Of a stretch of 53,631 bases of DNA, positions 42,370 through 49,772 are shown piece by piece; position 1 is the first letter of the stretch; each line of letters begins with the position of its first letter. The stretch is taken from positions 1 through 53,631 of IMG/VR virus record IMGVR_UViG_3300031749_000457. One strand, given 5' to 3'. The stretch is from a virus. The position numbers and the translations under genes are program-made. The notes under the pieces were generated by a model. That model ran no database searches, was not told the DNA's origin, and saw only the letters and a list, made by a program, of their open reading frames with translations.

Positions 42370-42640
42370 GAGTTACGGCAGGGTAGCACAGCCCGATCTC
42401 CTGAACTAAGCCGTCCACCTGAGCAAATTGTGCTGAATGGGCAGGTGGTAAGCCCCGACTGGTGGAAGAAAGCCGAAAGCAGTCTGCCAAGGAGTGATGG
42501 CTGCGAAGGATTGCAAGTAGGCGATGTTGGCCGCTGTGGTGAGGCTCTGTAATGGATTCACTCCCCTAACAGATGACCTTGCTGAAATCCAGACAGTGGG
42601 CAGTCCAACCGAAACCAGTTTCCCCAATTCTACAAAAAGA
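42190..42640 (+). ncRNA. candidate structured RNA of unknown class
   Basis: This stretch is visibly more GC-rich than its surroundings and contains many complementary pairs. CCCCTCATGAGGGG (about 42353-42366) is a hairpin. AGGAG 42368-42372 pairs with CTCCT 42398-42402, while ACGGC 42375-42379 pairs with GCCGT 42410-42414, and the two cross each other (pseudoknot). CCACCTG 42415-42421 pairs with CAGGTGG 42442-42448, enclosing AGCA/TGCT. GACTG 42457-42461 pairs with CAGTC 42480-42484. From 42370 to 42649 there is no credible protein gene. Candidate relatives are transposon guide RNAs (HEARO/omega type) or large phage RNAs; not verified. Confidence 0.5.
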
Positions 42641-42649
42641 GGGAAGAAG

Positions 42650-42835
42650 ATGAACAGAAGATTGAGAAGCAATTGGCCCGATGAAATTCAAGGGAGATAT
42701 GATGAGGGATACCTTTTAGGTATCCCTAAAGTTCAAGGTAAATTTAGATGTAAAGTATGTGGTTGGGTGCCGTATTTTAAATCTGAAATCCCAGCCTGGA
42801 AGCAATTGGCAAGCCATAAGGCATATAAACATTAA
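42650..42835 (+). CDS. 61-aa C2H2-type zinc finger protein
   Basis: ATG 42650 with GAGGGAAGAAG. CKVCGW, then HKAYKH, gives a CxxC-x(n)-Hx4H finger, likely nucleic-acid binding. A perfect 8-bp hairpin (GGGATACC/GGTATCCC, 42706-42726) lies inside the coding region. First gene of the accessory block, directly after the structured element. Confidence 0.65.
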   Translation: MNRRLRSNWPDEIQGRYDEGYLLGIPKVQGKFRCKVCGWVPYFKSEIPAWKQLASHKAYKH

Positions 42836-42872
42836 GCCCCACTATGGGTTGTCCGTCCTGATATTATTATGG

Positions 42873-42900
42873 CTTGAAGTTACGCAGATGTTAGTATAAT
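42873..42900 (+). promoter_or_regulatory. putative sigma-70 promoter of the accessory operon
   Basis: Consensus -10 TATAAT (42895-42900) with a moderate -35 (TTGAAG or CTTGAA near 42873-42879), spacer 15-16. Between them lies TTACGCAGATGT, which also occurs at 111-122 upstream of terminase. Confidence 0.5.
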
Positions 42901-42929
42901 CATATTTATAACGCAATTAGGAGGAAACT

Positions 42930-43166
42930 ATGTATCTCTGTAAAGATTGCGGTAAAGAGTGGGAGCCTAAGGGGATTTATGCTGGATTTTATTCCGCTTG
43001 TCCTAAATGTGGGAATTGCAACATTGAGGAAATGGTGGATTACAGGTGGTGTTCTATTCGTGGACAGAGAATCCATATAAAAGTATGCGAGAAGATTAGA
43101 ACTAAGGGGTGTATGAAAAAATGCCCGAATGGAAAGGAGTTCAAAAATGAAAGCAAGAAGGTGTAA
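42930..43166 (+). CDS. zinc-ribbon protein (78 aa)
   Basis: ATG with TTAGGAGG. CKDCGKEW and CPKCGNC form a zinc ribbon; four further cysteines follow (WCSIRG, KVCEKIR, GCMKKCPNG). Function unknown. Confidence 0.68.
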   Translation: MYLCKDCGKEWEPKGIYAGFYSACPKCGNCNIEEMVDYRWCSIRGQRIHIKVCEKIRTKGCMKKCPNGKEFKNESKKV

Positions 43167-43230
43167 ATGTGGAAGGGTCATCACTTCTAAAAGAAGGAAG
43201 ATTTGTATTTGGTGCTTTTTATCTAAATGA
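43147..43230 (+). CDS. 27-aa cysteine-rich peptide
   Basis: ATG overlapping the end of the previous gene by 20 bp, with AAAGGAG upstream. It starts MKARRCKCGRVITS, and CIWC near its end gives CxC and CxxC pairs, a minimal zinc-binding peptide. Short, so uncertain. Confidence 0.4.
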   Translation: MKARRCKCGRVITSKRRKICIWCFLSK

Positions 43231-43247
43231 ATGAAAGGAGGAGTAAT

Positions 43248-43586
43248 ATGGAAATTAGAGGAAAATTAGCGAAAGTTTTTTCATCTCTTGAAAAAGATGG
43301 ATTCATCGCGAGGATGGACTGGAAGTGTTGTCAGACTTGTGGTTGGAATGCAATTGCTAATGAAGTAGAAAGGGCTGATTACCCAGTAAAAGGTGCTGTA
43401 TTTTTCCATTCCCAAGACGCTGACGATTTATTAGAAAGAGGAAGGGTTTATTTAAGTTATGGGTCGATAAATGGTGATGAAGAAGAAGATAGAAAGGTTG
43501 GAGAAATTGTCTGTTCTGCTTTAAAGGAGAGTGGGCTTAATTTTAAATGGAGTGGAAACCCTTCTGAGAGGATTTTAGTTTTTTAA
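43248..43586 (+). CDS. DUF6891-like protein
   Basis: 112 aa from ATG 43248 (AAAGGAGGAG upstream). CCQTCGWNAIANEVE, AVFFHSQDADDLLERGRVYLSYG and a closing VGEIVCSALKESGLNFKWSG pattern match the DUF6891 family of unknown function. A second, diverged copy of its C-terminal half is at 45643. Confidence 0.65.
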   Translation: MEIRGKLAKVFSSLEKDGFIARMDWKCCQTCGWNAIANEVERADYPVKGAVFFHSQDADDLLERGRVYLSYGSINGDEEEDRKVGEIVCSALKESGLNFKWSGNPSERILVF

Positions 43587-43600
43587 GGGGGTAGTAAAGG

Positions 43601-43780
43601 ATGAAGGCAAAAATAATTGGTAAAAAAGATGGTTTTGAGGTAGAGATTCCAGCTTTTTATGACCCGTTTTTCAAAACGATAGCTTTTGGTCCAGTTGTAG
43701 TGCCTTTAAGTGAGGCTGGATTATATCTAAATGCTCTCTATGGCGCCGACCTTGTGGATGTGGTGCCATACGAAAATTAA
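43601..43780 (+). CDS. 59-aa hypothetical protein
   Basis: ATG 43601 preceded by AGTAAAGG. MKAKIIGKKDGFEVEIPAF start; small beta protein with no known motif. Confidence 0.55.
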   Translation: MKAKIIGKKDGFEVEIPAFYDPFFKTIAFGPVVVPLSEAGLYLNALYGADLVDVVPYEN

Positions 43781-43792
43781 AGGAGGTGCAAT

Positions 43793-44470
43793 ATGTCAAC
43801 AAGAGGGGCAATAGCAAGGTTAAATGGAAATGGTGGCTTCAAAGGGGTCTACAATCATTTTGACTCTTATCCTGAAGGGCTTGGAAGGACGTTATTTAAG
43901 ATTTATCGTGAGGTTTTTAACAAAGATTTAAAGGCCATGACCAAATTTTTAATTGATGACCATCCTGCAGGCTGGTCAACGATTAATGGATGTGATTTTT
44001 CACTACCTGCTGGTTATAGCATGTGGCCTAATAACGATACTACTTGTAAGGCTTGTGGTAAGGAGAATTGGAGACATTATCGGCAATATTACAAGGAGAT
44101 GAATGAGGAATTACCACCACCTGAAAGCTGGTCGAAAGAAAATGAAGTCTTGGTTTTAGGGCATGGTTTTGTTTTTCCAGAAAAGCCTCCCACTCCACCG
44201 CAGTGCTATTGTCATGGAGAACGCCATGAGGAGGCATGGGAGATTACAGAGAAAAATGCTTCTTCATCTGGAATCGAGTGGGTTTATGCTTTTGATGAAG
44301 AAAAGAATGAGATGCATATTTTGGCTTCTTATTATGACCCAAATGGGAAATTTGCAGGTAAAAAGATGATTGGGATGTTTGGATTTGGCGACCCAAATGC
44401 AGTATGGAAAACAGTGGTTGTGGTTGATTTGAACGGAGATGAGCCAGATTGGGAACGAATAAAAGCATAA
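43793..44470 (+). CDS. MSTRGAIA-family phage protein
   Basis: 225 aa, ATG with AAAGGAGG. Opens MSTRGAIARLNGNGGFKGVYNHFDSYPEGLG in two stretches, the hallmark of a conserved phage/plasmid family of unknown function. CKACGKENW and CYCHGERH give possible metal ligands. Confidence 0.7.
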   Translation: MSTRGAIARLNGNGGFKGVYNHFDSYPEGLGRTLFKIYREVFNKDLKAMTKFLIDDHPAGWSTINGCDFSLPAGYSMWPNNDTTCKACGKENWRHYRQYYKEMNEELPPPESWSKENEVLVLGHGFVFPEKPPTPPQCYCHGERHEEAWEITEKNASSSGIEWVYAFDEEKNEMHILASYYDPNGKFAGKKMIGMFGFGDPNAVWKTVVVVDLNGDEPDWERIKA

Positions 44471-44480
44471 GGAGAAGGTT

Positions 44481-45557
44481 ATGGAAAAAATTATCCAAGA
44501 ATGGAAAGTCCAATCATGGACGAGTGATGTTCTTTATACAGTCAGAAGAGATGGGAGTAAATGGTCGTGCACCTGCTATTACTGGCAGAATAAAAAGAAG
44601 CAGTGCAAGCACATTACCCAGAAGAAGCAGGAGCTGGGATTGATTAAGCCTGACCTATCCCATTACAGGTCAGCAATTCAAAAGGCAATTAGGAGAGGAG
44701 ACCTCAGTCTTCTTAAAAAATGTTTTTCAAAACTGTGGCAAGATGATAAAAGCTGGTTATTATGGAGGCTTCCTGTTTTGGCGTGTGAAGAGGTATGGAC
44801 ATTTACAGGTTTGGCTGTTGAGATGGCAATGGATAAGGAGATTGGAAGAGAACAGATTTGGAAGCTTTTAGCTAATTTAACTCTTAAACCAAAAAATAAA
44901 GAGGCTGAGGGGATAGCAGAGCTTCTGTTTCTTTATAAAACAAGGGGATTTGATGCAGAAAAATTTATCGAGGATGAAGAGAAGTTGAGGATGTTTAAAG
45001 AGATTCTGAAACTTAAAGAGAATGAAAAGTTATGGAAGGAAAATAAAGAAGAATATTGGAAATTGTATAGTGAGCCTTTAAATGAGGCGAGTCAAAAGTT
45101 TTTCAATCAGATAAAGAGAAGAATTAATTATGCTGGTCCGTCAGATATGTTTGTGGTAGCTGCTTATTTCTCTACTATTTATGAATTGGAAGAGGTTGTG
45201 CTTGATGAAGTGACGGGAGAGGAAGAGGTCGAGCCTGCCGACAGGATTCCCTGGTATTGTTATGATATGCATACATCAGTTGGTAAGCAGGTCTATTATC
45301 AACTTAAAAAAGCTTATGGAGAGGAAATGGGAGAATATCTTGGGAATGAGCTTTGGTGGTTTGAAGAGAGTGCTGTCTGTGACAGGCTTGTCAAAGATAG
45401 TTACTGGTGGTGGAAGAATAGAGAAATCTATTATCGAAAGAGAGGAAGAACTATTGAGCAGGCAGAGAAGGATTGGGAGATTTGGGGTCGTGAAATAAAG
45501 GATAGAGTTGTTGAAAAGATTAAGGCATTTGAGAAAGCATTTAGCAATTCAATTTAA
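44481..45557 (+). CDS. SWIM zinc finger protein with RarA/MgsA C-terminal-like region
   Basis: 358 aa. A SWIM finger, WSCTCYYW then CKHI (CxC-x(n)-CxH), lies at residues 29-47; SWIM domains bind DNA or proteins. Residues about 60-130 (YRSAIQKAIRRGDLSLLKKCF, DDKSWLLWRLPVLACEEVW) resemble the C-terminal clamp-loader-like helical domain of RarA/MgsA ATPases, but no ATPase domain is present. The remainder is helical with a Trp-rich end. Possible recombination or replication-fork factor. Confidence 0.6.
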   Translation: MEKIIQEWKVQSWTSDVLYTVRRDGSKWSCTCYYWQNKKKQCKHITQKKQELGLIKPDLSHYRSAIQKAIRRGDLSLLKKCFSKLWQDDKSWLLWRLPVLACEEVWTFTGLAVEMAMDKEIGREQIWKLLANLTLKPKNKEAEGIAELLFLYKTRGFDAEKFIEDEEKLRMFKEILKLKENEKLWKENKEEYWKLYSEPLNEASQKFFNQIKRRINYAGPSDMFVVAAYFSTIYELEEVVLDEVTGEEEVEPADRIPWYCYDMHTSVGKQVYYQLKKAYGEEMGEYLGNELWWFEESAVCDRLVKDSYWWWKNREIYYRKRGRTIEQAEKDWEIWGREIKDRVVEKIKAFEKAFSNSI

Positions 45558-45612
45558 CCTTCCGTGAGTTTTTAAAATTCTTCCTGTAAAAATCCTGCTA
45601 AAAAATTACTAG

Positions 45613-45628
45613 TTGCAAATCTTTGCAA
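45613..45628. repeat. near-palindrome TTGCAAATCTTTGCAA, partner of 20009-20024
   Basis: The reverse complement of this 16-mer occurs exactly at 20009-20024 in the hairpin after the capsid gene. Here it lies just upstream of a strong GAGGAGG site and gene start, as an operator would. Confidence 0.55.
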
Positions 45629-45642
45629 GAGGAGGATGAAGT

Positions 45643-46092
45643 ATGGGTTCAAATAATATACGTGCAATTAGGGAATTTAACAGGAAGGTCCTTTATAGGG
45701 CTTTAGGAAGTCTCAAAAGCGAGGGAATCATAAGGGTTTATGGACCGCCAATTGTTGACCGGTTGGATAGGTGGAAAGTCGCAGGTTTTTTAAGCCAAAG
45801 AGGGTATCGTGGTGGATGGAATGTTGTTAAGTGGAATTACTATGGGTTTTTGAGAAAGAGTGACGTTGCAGTAACTTTTGCTGGTATCGGTCAAAAAGAA
45901 ACTAAACTTGTTGGGAAGCGAATAGTTGAAGCTCTAAGGGAAGCTGGGCTTTCTGCTGATTGGGATGGAACTTTGAGGGGGAAGGTCATAGTTAATCTTG
46001 AAAGGCAGGAGTTATTGAATGGATTTCCAAAAGTTGTTGTTGATGTGTTTAATTCAACGATTGAATCTGCTAGGCAAAGGACGAATGCTTAA
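45643..46092 (+). CDS. DUF6891 C-terminal-like paralogue
   Basis: 149 aa, ATG with AGAGGAGG. VAVTFAGIGQKETKLVGKRIVEALREAGLSADWDG is similar to the end of the DUF6891-like protein at 43248, but the N-terminal CCQTCGW cysteines are replaced. Likely a diverged duplicate. Confidence 0.5.
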   Translation: MGSNNIRAIREFNRKVLYRALGSLKSEGIIRVYGPPIVDRLDRWKVAGFLSQRGYRGGWNVVKWNYYGFLRKSDVAVTFAGIGQKETKLVGKRIVEALREAGLSADWDGTLRGKVIVNLERQELLNGFPKVVVDVFNSTIESARQRTNA

Positions 46093-46108
46093 AATGGAGG
46101 TGATTTTT

Positions 46109-46252
46109 ATGAGAGTGATATGTATTTACTGTGGTATTTTGTGTGACTTAATAGAGCCTTTTGATGATGACCGGGAGATTCAAGGGATATGCGATGAGTG
46201 TTATGAAATTTCAAAAAGAAATTTAGAAAATGGAAGGAGGTGTATAAAATGA
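46109..46252 (+). CDS. 47-aa zinc-ribbon mini-protein
   Basis: ATG 46109 with ATGGAGGTG. CIYCGIL and CDECYE pairs define a zinc ribbon. Overlaps the next ATG. Confidence 0.6.
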   Translation: MRVICIYCGILCDLIEPFDDDREIQGICDECYEISKRNLENGRRCIK

Positions 46253-46443
46253 GCGTTATATTGAGTGAAGGAGCTACAAATTATCTGATGTGGTTAGAGA
46301 GGAGACAAAAAGGAAAAAGAGGAAAGGCGTTGAAGGTTAGATGCAGGGCTTGTGGTGGAACTTGGGAAGAGTATGTATTAGGGCAAGATTATCCACCGTG
46401 TCCTGCTTGTTGTAGTAAAGATGTAGGCCCAAAGGAGGTGTAA
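46249..46443 (+). CDS. 64-aa zinc-ribbon mini-protein
   Basis: ATG 46249 with GGAAGGAGGTG. A basic N-terminal half (WLERRQKGKRGK) and a C-terminal ribbon CRACGGTW with CPACC, typical of nucleic-acid-binding mini-ribbons. Confidence 0.62.
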   Translation: MSVILSEGATNYLMWLERRQKGKRGKALKVRCRACGGTWEEYVLGQDYPPCPACCSKDVGPKEV

Positions 46444-46444
46444 T

Positions 46445-46627
46445 ATGGCAGAAATTATTAAAGAAATTTGTTGTGAATGTGGAAGAAGTGTAAAGCCTGG
46501 GTCAGGTCTTTTCATCAATAGAGTTAGAGTTTTTGATTCTTTTGATGAAAGAGTTGAGATGGGGAAACCTTACCCAGAAGGCGATTTTGTTTGCAGAGAG
46601 TGTGAGGATAAAAACAGCAATCAATGA
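46445..46627 (+). CDS. 60-aa zinc-ribbon mini-protein
   Basis: ATG right after the preceding TAA, with AAAGGAGGTG upstream. CCECGRSVKPG and CRECED pairs. Unrecognised otherwise. Confidence 0.6.
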   Translation: MAEIIKEICCECGRSVKPGSGLFINRVRVFDSFDERVEMGKPYPEGDFVCRECEDKNSNQ

Positions 46628-46642
46628 AAGGAGGTAATAGCT

Positions 46643-47023
46643 ATGGGGTATTATTCAACTTTAATTGCTCAGAAACCTGTAAAAACTGAATTGACGAAAG
46701 AGGAGTTCTTTGAAAGATGGGAGAAAGCCAAAGAGTCTTTGGTTGGAACTGAAGATGAAGGTTACCTTGATGAATATAAATGGGAAGTTTGGAAGGAAGA
46801 AGGTGGGTTTACGTGGTATTTGCTTGATATGGAAGAGTGGTATGCTAAGCACTACGCTGATGAACATCTGGCCAAATTTATATCTGAAGTCATCGTAGAT
46901 GGAGAGAAGAGTTTATTGGAGTTTAACGGGGAAGACGGTATTAATTGGGGGTATTACATTACAAAGGGGTCTGTAAAAGAAATTGAATATGTAAAAATGG
47001 TTGATGGAAAAAGAATTGAGTAA
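46643..47023 (+). CDS. 126-aa conserved phage protein
   Basis: ATG with AAAGGAGG. MGYYSTLIAQKPVKTELTKEEF start, then acidic-aromatic sequence. Resembles a phage family of unknown function with the same MGYYS start. Confidence 0.55.
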   Translation: MGYYSTLIAQKPVKTELTKEEFFERWEKAKESLVGTEDEGYLDEYKWEVWKEEGGFTWYLLDMEEWYAKHYADEHLAKFISEVIVDGEKSLLEFNGEDGINWGYYITKGSVKEIEYVKMVDGKRIE

Positions 47024-47034
47024 AGGAGGTAGAC

Positions 47035-47214
47035 ATGCCTAAAAAATGGTGTCCAGAATGTGAAGAAGAAAAAGAAGTGATTAACAGGGTTTTTTCTGTA
47101 ATGGCAACTTGGGACGAGGAAGAAGATGATTACCAATCTTCTGATAATTGTAATGGAAGGCTGTATGATGAATGCATTGAGTGTGGTGCTGTTTTAGAAG
47201 AAAGGGAGGTGTGA
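47035..47214 (+). CDS. 59-aa zinc-ribbon mini-protein
   Basis: ATG 47035 with AAAGGAGG. CPECEEEK and CIECGAV pairs flanking an acidic, disordered middle (DEEEDDYQSSD). Confidence 0.6.
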   Translation: MPKKWCPECEEEKEVINRVFSVMATWDEEEDDYQSSDNCNGRLYDECIECGAVLEEREV

Positions 47215-47218
47215 ATTT

Positions 47219-47569
47219 ATGGAGGAGATAAAAGAGAAGGAGTTTATGGTGGTGCTAAAAGTAAAGGTTAGGGGATATGCCTCTATCAAGGATTTTGAAA
47301 GGGAAATTGAGGTGTTTAATTCTGCTAATAAAGGGTTAATTGAGGCAGAGGTGGAGGAGATTAAAGAAATTTGGGATTTAAAAGGGATGATTGATGGGTT
47401 TGCTGATAGGATTTCATCTTACCATAACTCCATTTATCAGGAGCCTCTTGATTGTGATGAAACAGATAAGATTGGTAAGTTGCTTACTCTTGAGCTGGAT
47501 AAAAGGCAGGGCAACTTGGAAGGAGATGAGGAGTATTATGACAGGCTCCTGGAGATTGAATTTAACTGA
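47219..47569 (+). CDS. 116-aa acidic protein
   Basis: ATG with GGGAGGTG upstream. Beta start (EFMVVLKVKVRGYASIKDFE), then helical acidic sequence. Unrecognised. Confidence 0.55.
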   Translation: MEEIKEKEFMVVLKVKVRGYASIKDFEREIEVFNSANKGLIEAEVEEIKEIWDLKGMIDGFADRISSYHNSIYQEPLDCDETDKIGKLLTLELDKRQGNLEGDEEYYDRLLEIEFN

Positions 47570-47584
47570 AAGGCGGTGATGTTA

Positions 47585-47815
47585 ATGAAAGTGATAAAAG
47601 CGCTGGTGGAGTATCAAATAAAAATTGACGAGTGGGCGCATGAGGAGCCTTGTTATCAAACACCTGACAATTATTTAGAAGTAGTATATGACTGCTTAAA
47701 GGAGTCTGACCCGATGGATTATCAAAACGTCTTTTATGATGCTTATTCAAAGGTAAAGATATTAAGTTTTGAGGAGGTGAAGACCAATGAGTGTTCGAGC
47801 ATACAGGGTCATTGA
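47585..47815 (+). CDS. 76-aa hypothetical protein
   Basis: ATG 47585 with AAAGGCGGTG; an in-frame GTG at 47576 is less likely. YQIKIDEWAHEEPCYQTPDN start. Acidic, unrecognised. Overlaps the next gene by 29 bp. Confidence 0.5.
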   Translation: MKVIKALVEYQIKIDEWAHEEPCYQTPDNYLEVVYDCLKESDPMDYQNVFYDAYSKVKILSFEEVKTNECSSIQGH

Positions 47816-48074
47816 AATTAAAACTGCTCATCCTGAATCGTTTAACTTATGGCATGATGATGAGGTTTTAGGATGGCTTGAGGCGCACACAGATTTTTTG
47901 GACAAATTGGATCGAGGTGGGAATGGTTTGACTTCAATTTTGGTAGAGGATTTAGAGAGGATGTTGACTGAGATTGGAGATAGTCTTGATAAAGATACGA
48001 AAGAAAGAATTGAGGGCGACATTAAATTTGCAAAAGGCAGGGGGGATTTAGATATTCAATATTATTGTTATTGA
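47787..48074 (+). CDS. 95-aa hypothetical protein
   Basis: ATG with GAGGAGGTGAAG. MSVRAYRVIEIKTAHPESFN start, followed by helical acidic sequence (VEDLERMLTEIGDSLDKDTK). Unrecognised. Confidence 0.55.
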   Translation: MSVRAYRVIEIKTAHPESFNLWHDDEVLGWLEAHTDFLDKLDRGGNGLTSILVEDLERMLTEIGDSLDKDTKERIEGDIKFAKGRGDLDIQYYCY

Positions 48075-48099
48075 TTGAATTTTTAGTGTTGGATAGGAG

Positions 48100-48135
48100 A
48101 GCCACGAGATGATGGAGGTCTCGTGGCTTTTTTTA
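48100..48135 (+). terminator. intrinsic terminator
   Basis: AGCCACGAGA (48100-48109) pairs with TCTCGTGGCT (48119-48128), loop TGATGGAGG, then a U-run. Closes the zinc-ribbon operon. Confidence 0.88.
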
Positions 48136-48155
48136 TTTTTAGAAGAAAGGAGACG

Positions 48156-48587
48156 ATGATGTTTAGAGTTAGAGAGGCAGTAGTGAGATATAAGACTATA
48201 TCTTCTCCAATAAGGAGTATAGGAAGACCAGCAGACGTATATGATTTTTTCAAAAGCATGGTAGAAGGAGAAACGAGAGAGAATTTTTATTGTCTGTATC
48301 TTGATATAAAAAACAAAGTTATTTGTTTTGAAAAGATTGCAATGGGAACTTCAACGGCTGTGAATATTGACCCTAAAGAAATTATAAGAACGGGGTTGCT
48401 GGTTGGTGCAGAAAGATTGATTTTGGCTCATAACCATCCTTCCGGAGACAGCACGCCAAGTCCTGAGGATGGAAGTCTTACGATTAAAGTTGGTCAGATT
48501 TCAAATATGTTTAATATGGAGCTTTTAGACCATGTCGTTGTCGGGGATGGTCAATTTACAAGCCTAAAAGAAAGGGGGATTTTATGA
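48156..48587 (+). CDS. RadC-like JAB/MPN metalloprotein
   Basis: 143 aa from ATG 48156 (AAAGGAGA upstream); an earlier in-frame start lies in the terminator and is unlikely. The MPN/JAMM site HNHPSGDSTPSPED (H-x-H-x(n)-S-x-x-D) is complete. RadC-family JAB proteins are common on mobile elements; a DNA-related or protease role is possible. The helix-hairpin-helix of full RadC is absent. Confidence 0.82.
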   Translation: MMFRVREAVVRYKTISSPIRSIGRPADVYDFFKSMVEGETRENFYCLYLDIKNKVICFEKIAMGTSTAVNIDPKEIIRTGLLVGAERLILAHNHPSGDSTPSPEDGSLTIKVGQISNMFNMELLDHVVVGDGQFTSLKERGIL

Positions 48588-48805
48588 TTAGGGTAAAAGA
48601 TTTGGTTGATGTTGCTGACCCAGATTTTGAAGAGCGTCAAGGAGAAATTTTTCTTTGTTTAGATTGCGGAGGTGAATCTGGGGGAACAAGGGGAGATTTT
48701 TTTATGTTATCGGATGATTACGAATTGAGGTGTCCATACTGTGGCGGAGAATTAGAACTTGTCAGAAAAGTTTGTAAATACGTTAGTGTTAAACGAAAGA
48801 AATAA
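48584..48805 (+). CDS. 73-aa zinc-ribbon protein
   Basis: ATGA overlap with the RadC-like gene. CLDCGGES and CPYCGGEL pairs, followed by a basic tail (KYVSVKRKK). Confidence 0.62.
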   Translation: MIRVKDLVDVADPDFEERQGEIFLCLDCGGESGGTRGDFFMLSDDYELRCPYCGGELELVRKVCKYVSVKRKK

Positions 48806-48829
48806 AAATAAAGAGAGGAGGATAATTTT

Positions 48830-49651
48830 ATGTGTGAGATCAAAGAGTTAGAAAGAGACGAATTTGCAGATTCTATGCATGAGGAGGAGCGTAAAATGGA
48901 AGAGCAAATTTATAAGGTTAGTGAGGAAACTATTGTTGATGGTGAATGGCTTGAGAACGAAATAGAAGAGGATGTTCTCTCGGATGAGGAAGAAATTAAT
49001 GAGGAGAAATCAGAGGAAGAAAAAGCAGAAGTTAAAGAGGAAAAGAAGCCAGGGAGAATACTTTTGAGCCAGGCGAGCCTTGAAGTCGTTGCCTTTGCCT
49101 CTAAAGAAGAGAATAGATATAGCCTAAATACCCTCCATGTCACAGATAAGTATGTTGAGGCGACAGAGGGGCATATTCTCTTGAGGCTTTATCATGAAGG
49201 AGCCGACCACGAAGAATTCCCTGAAACTCCTGGGCAGGATTTTCAAAATGGCCTGAATTGTATTCTGCCTGCGAATGATGTAAAGAAGGTGGTTATTCCT
49301 AAGAAGGTTAGCCTACCAATTCTGAAAAATGCTTGTTTAACACAGGAAAATGGAGCGATCCTTGTTTCATCGACAGATTTATCAAGTATGCAAACAATTA
49401 AAATAAGACCAGTGGATACAGAATACCCCGAAACTGAACAGTTTTTGAAAGAGCCTGAAGGAGGAATAACTTTTGCCGTAGATGCGAAACTTTTAAAGAT
49501 ACTTACTGATTACCTGAATAAGGTTGAGAAAGAAAGCCAAGCGGTAAAGATTGTTTTTAATGTAGCTGACCCATCTTCACCGATTAGATTTTCATTCGAG
49601 CTGTCTAACGGACAGAGAGGAGAAGGGGCTTTGATGCCGATGAGGGTGTAA
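48830..49651 (+). CDS. beta sliding clamp-like protein with acidic N-terminal extension
   Basis: 273 aa, ATG with GAGAGGAGG. Residues 1-~75 are highly acidic and probably disordered. The rest has the DnaN processivity-clamp pattern: LHVTDKYVEATEGHILLRL, VSLPILKNACL, GITFAVDAKLLKILTDYL, and the terminal motif LMPMRV, close to the MPMRL end of bacterial clamps. It is about 200 residues in the folded part, shorter than a three-domain host clamp (~366 aa), so two domains are likely. It may tether a polymerase or nuclease to DNA; no phage polymerase is in the window. Confidence 0.68.
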   Translation: MCEIKELERDEFADSMHEEERKMEEQIYKVSEETIVDGEWLENEIEEDVLSDEEEINEEKSEEEKAEVKEEKKPGRILLSQASLEVVAFASKEENRYSLNTLHVTDKYVEATEGHILLRLYHEGADHEEFPETPGQDFQNGLNCILPANDVKKVVIPKKVSLPILKNACLTQENGAILVSSTDLSSMQTIKIRPVDTEYPETEQFLKEPEGGITFAVDAKLLKILTDYLNKVEKESQAVKIVFNVADPSSPIRFSFELSNGQRGEGALMPMRV

Positions 49652-49701
49652 ATTTTAATATTCGATTTATAGCAGATTGGAAATCAAAGCGATTTTTATT
49701 A

Positions 49702-49731
49702 TTGACAGAATCATTTTTTGTTTTGTATAAA
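49702..49731 (+). promoter_or_regulatory. sigma-70 promoter of the modification genes
   Basis: TTGACA (49702-49707), 18-nt spacer, TATAAA (49726-49731), in an AT-rich region about 40 bp before the HsdM-like start. The best sigma-70 promoter in the window. Confidence 0.72.
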
Positions 49732-49772
49732 TTAAATTTAATAAAATAAAATTCCTTAAAAAGGGGTAGCAA

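Noticed and set aside
42406-42672. Minus-strand 88-aa frame across the GC-rich element
   Set aside because: No ribosome site and no similarity; best explained by the base composition of the structured element.
48123-48155. Earlier start of the RadC-like gene
   Set aside because: The sequence is part of the terminator stem and U-run; ATG 48156 has AAAGGAGA.
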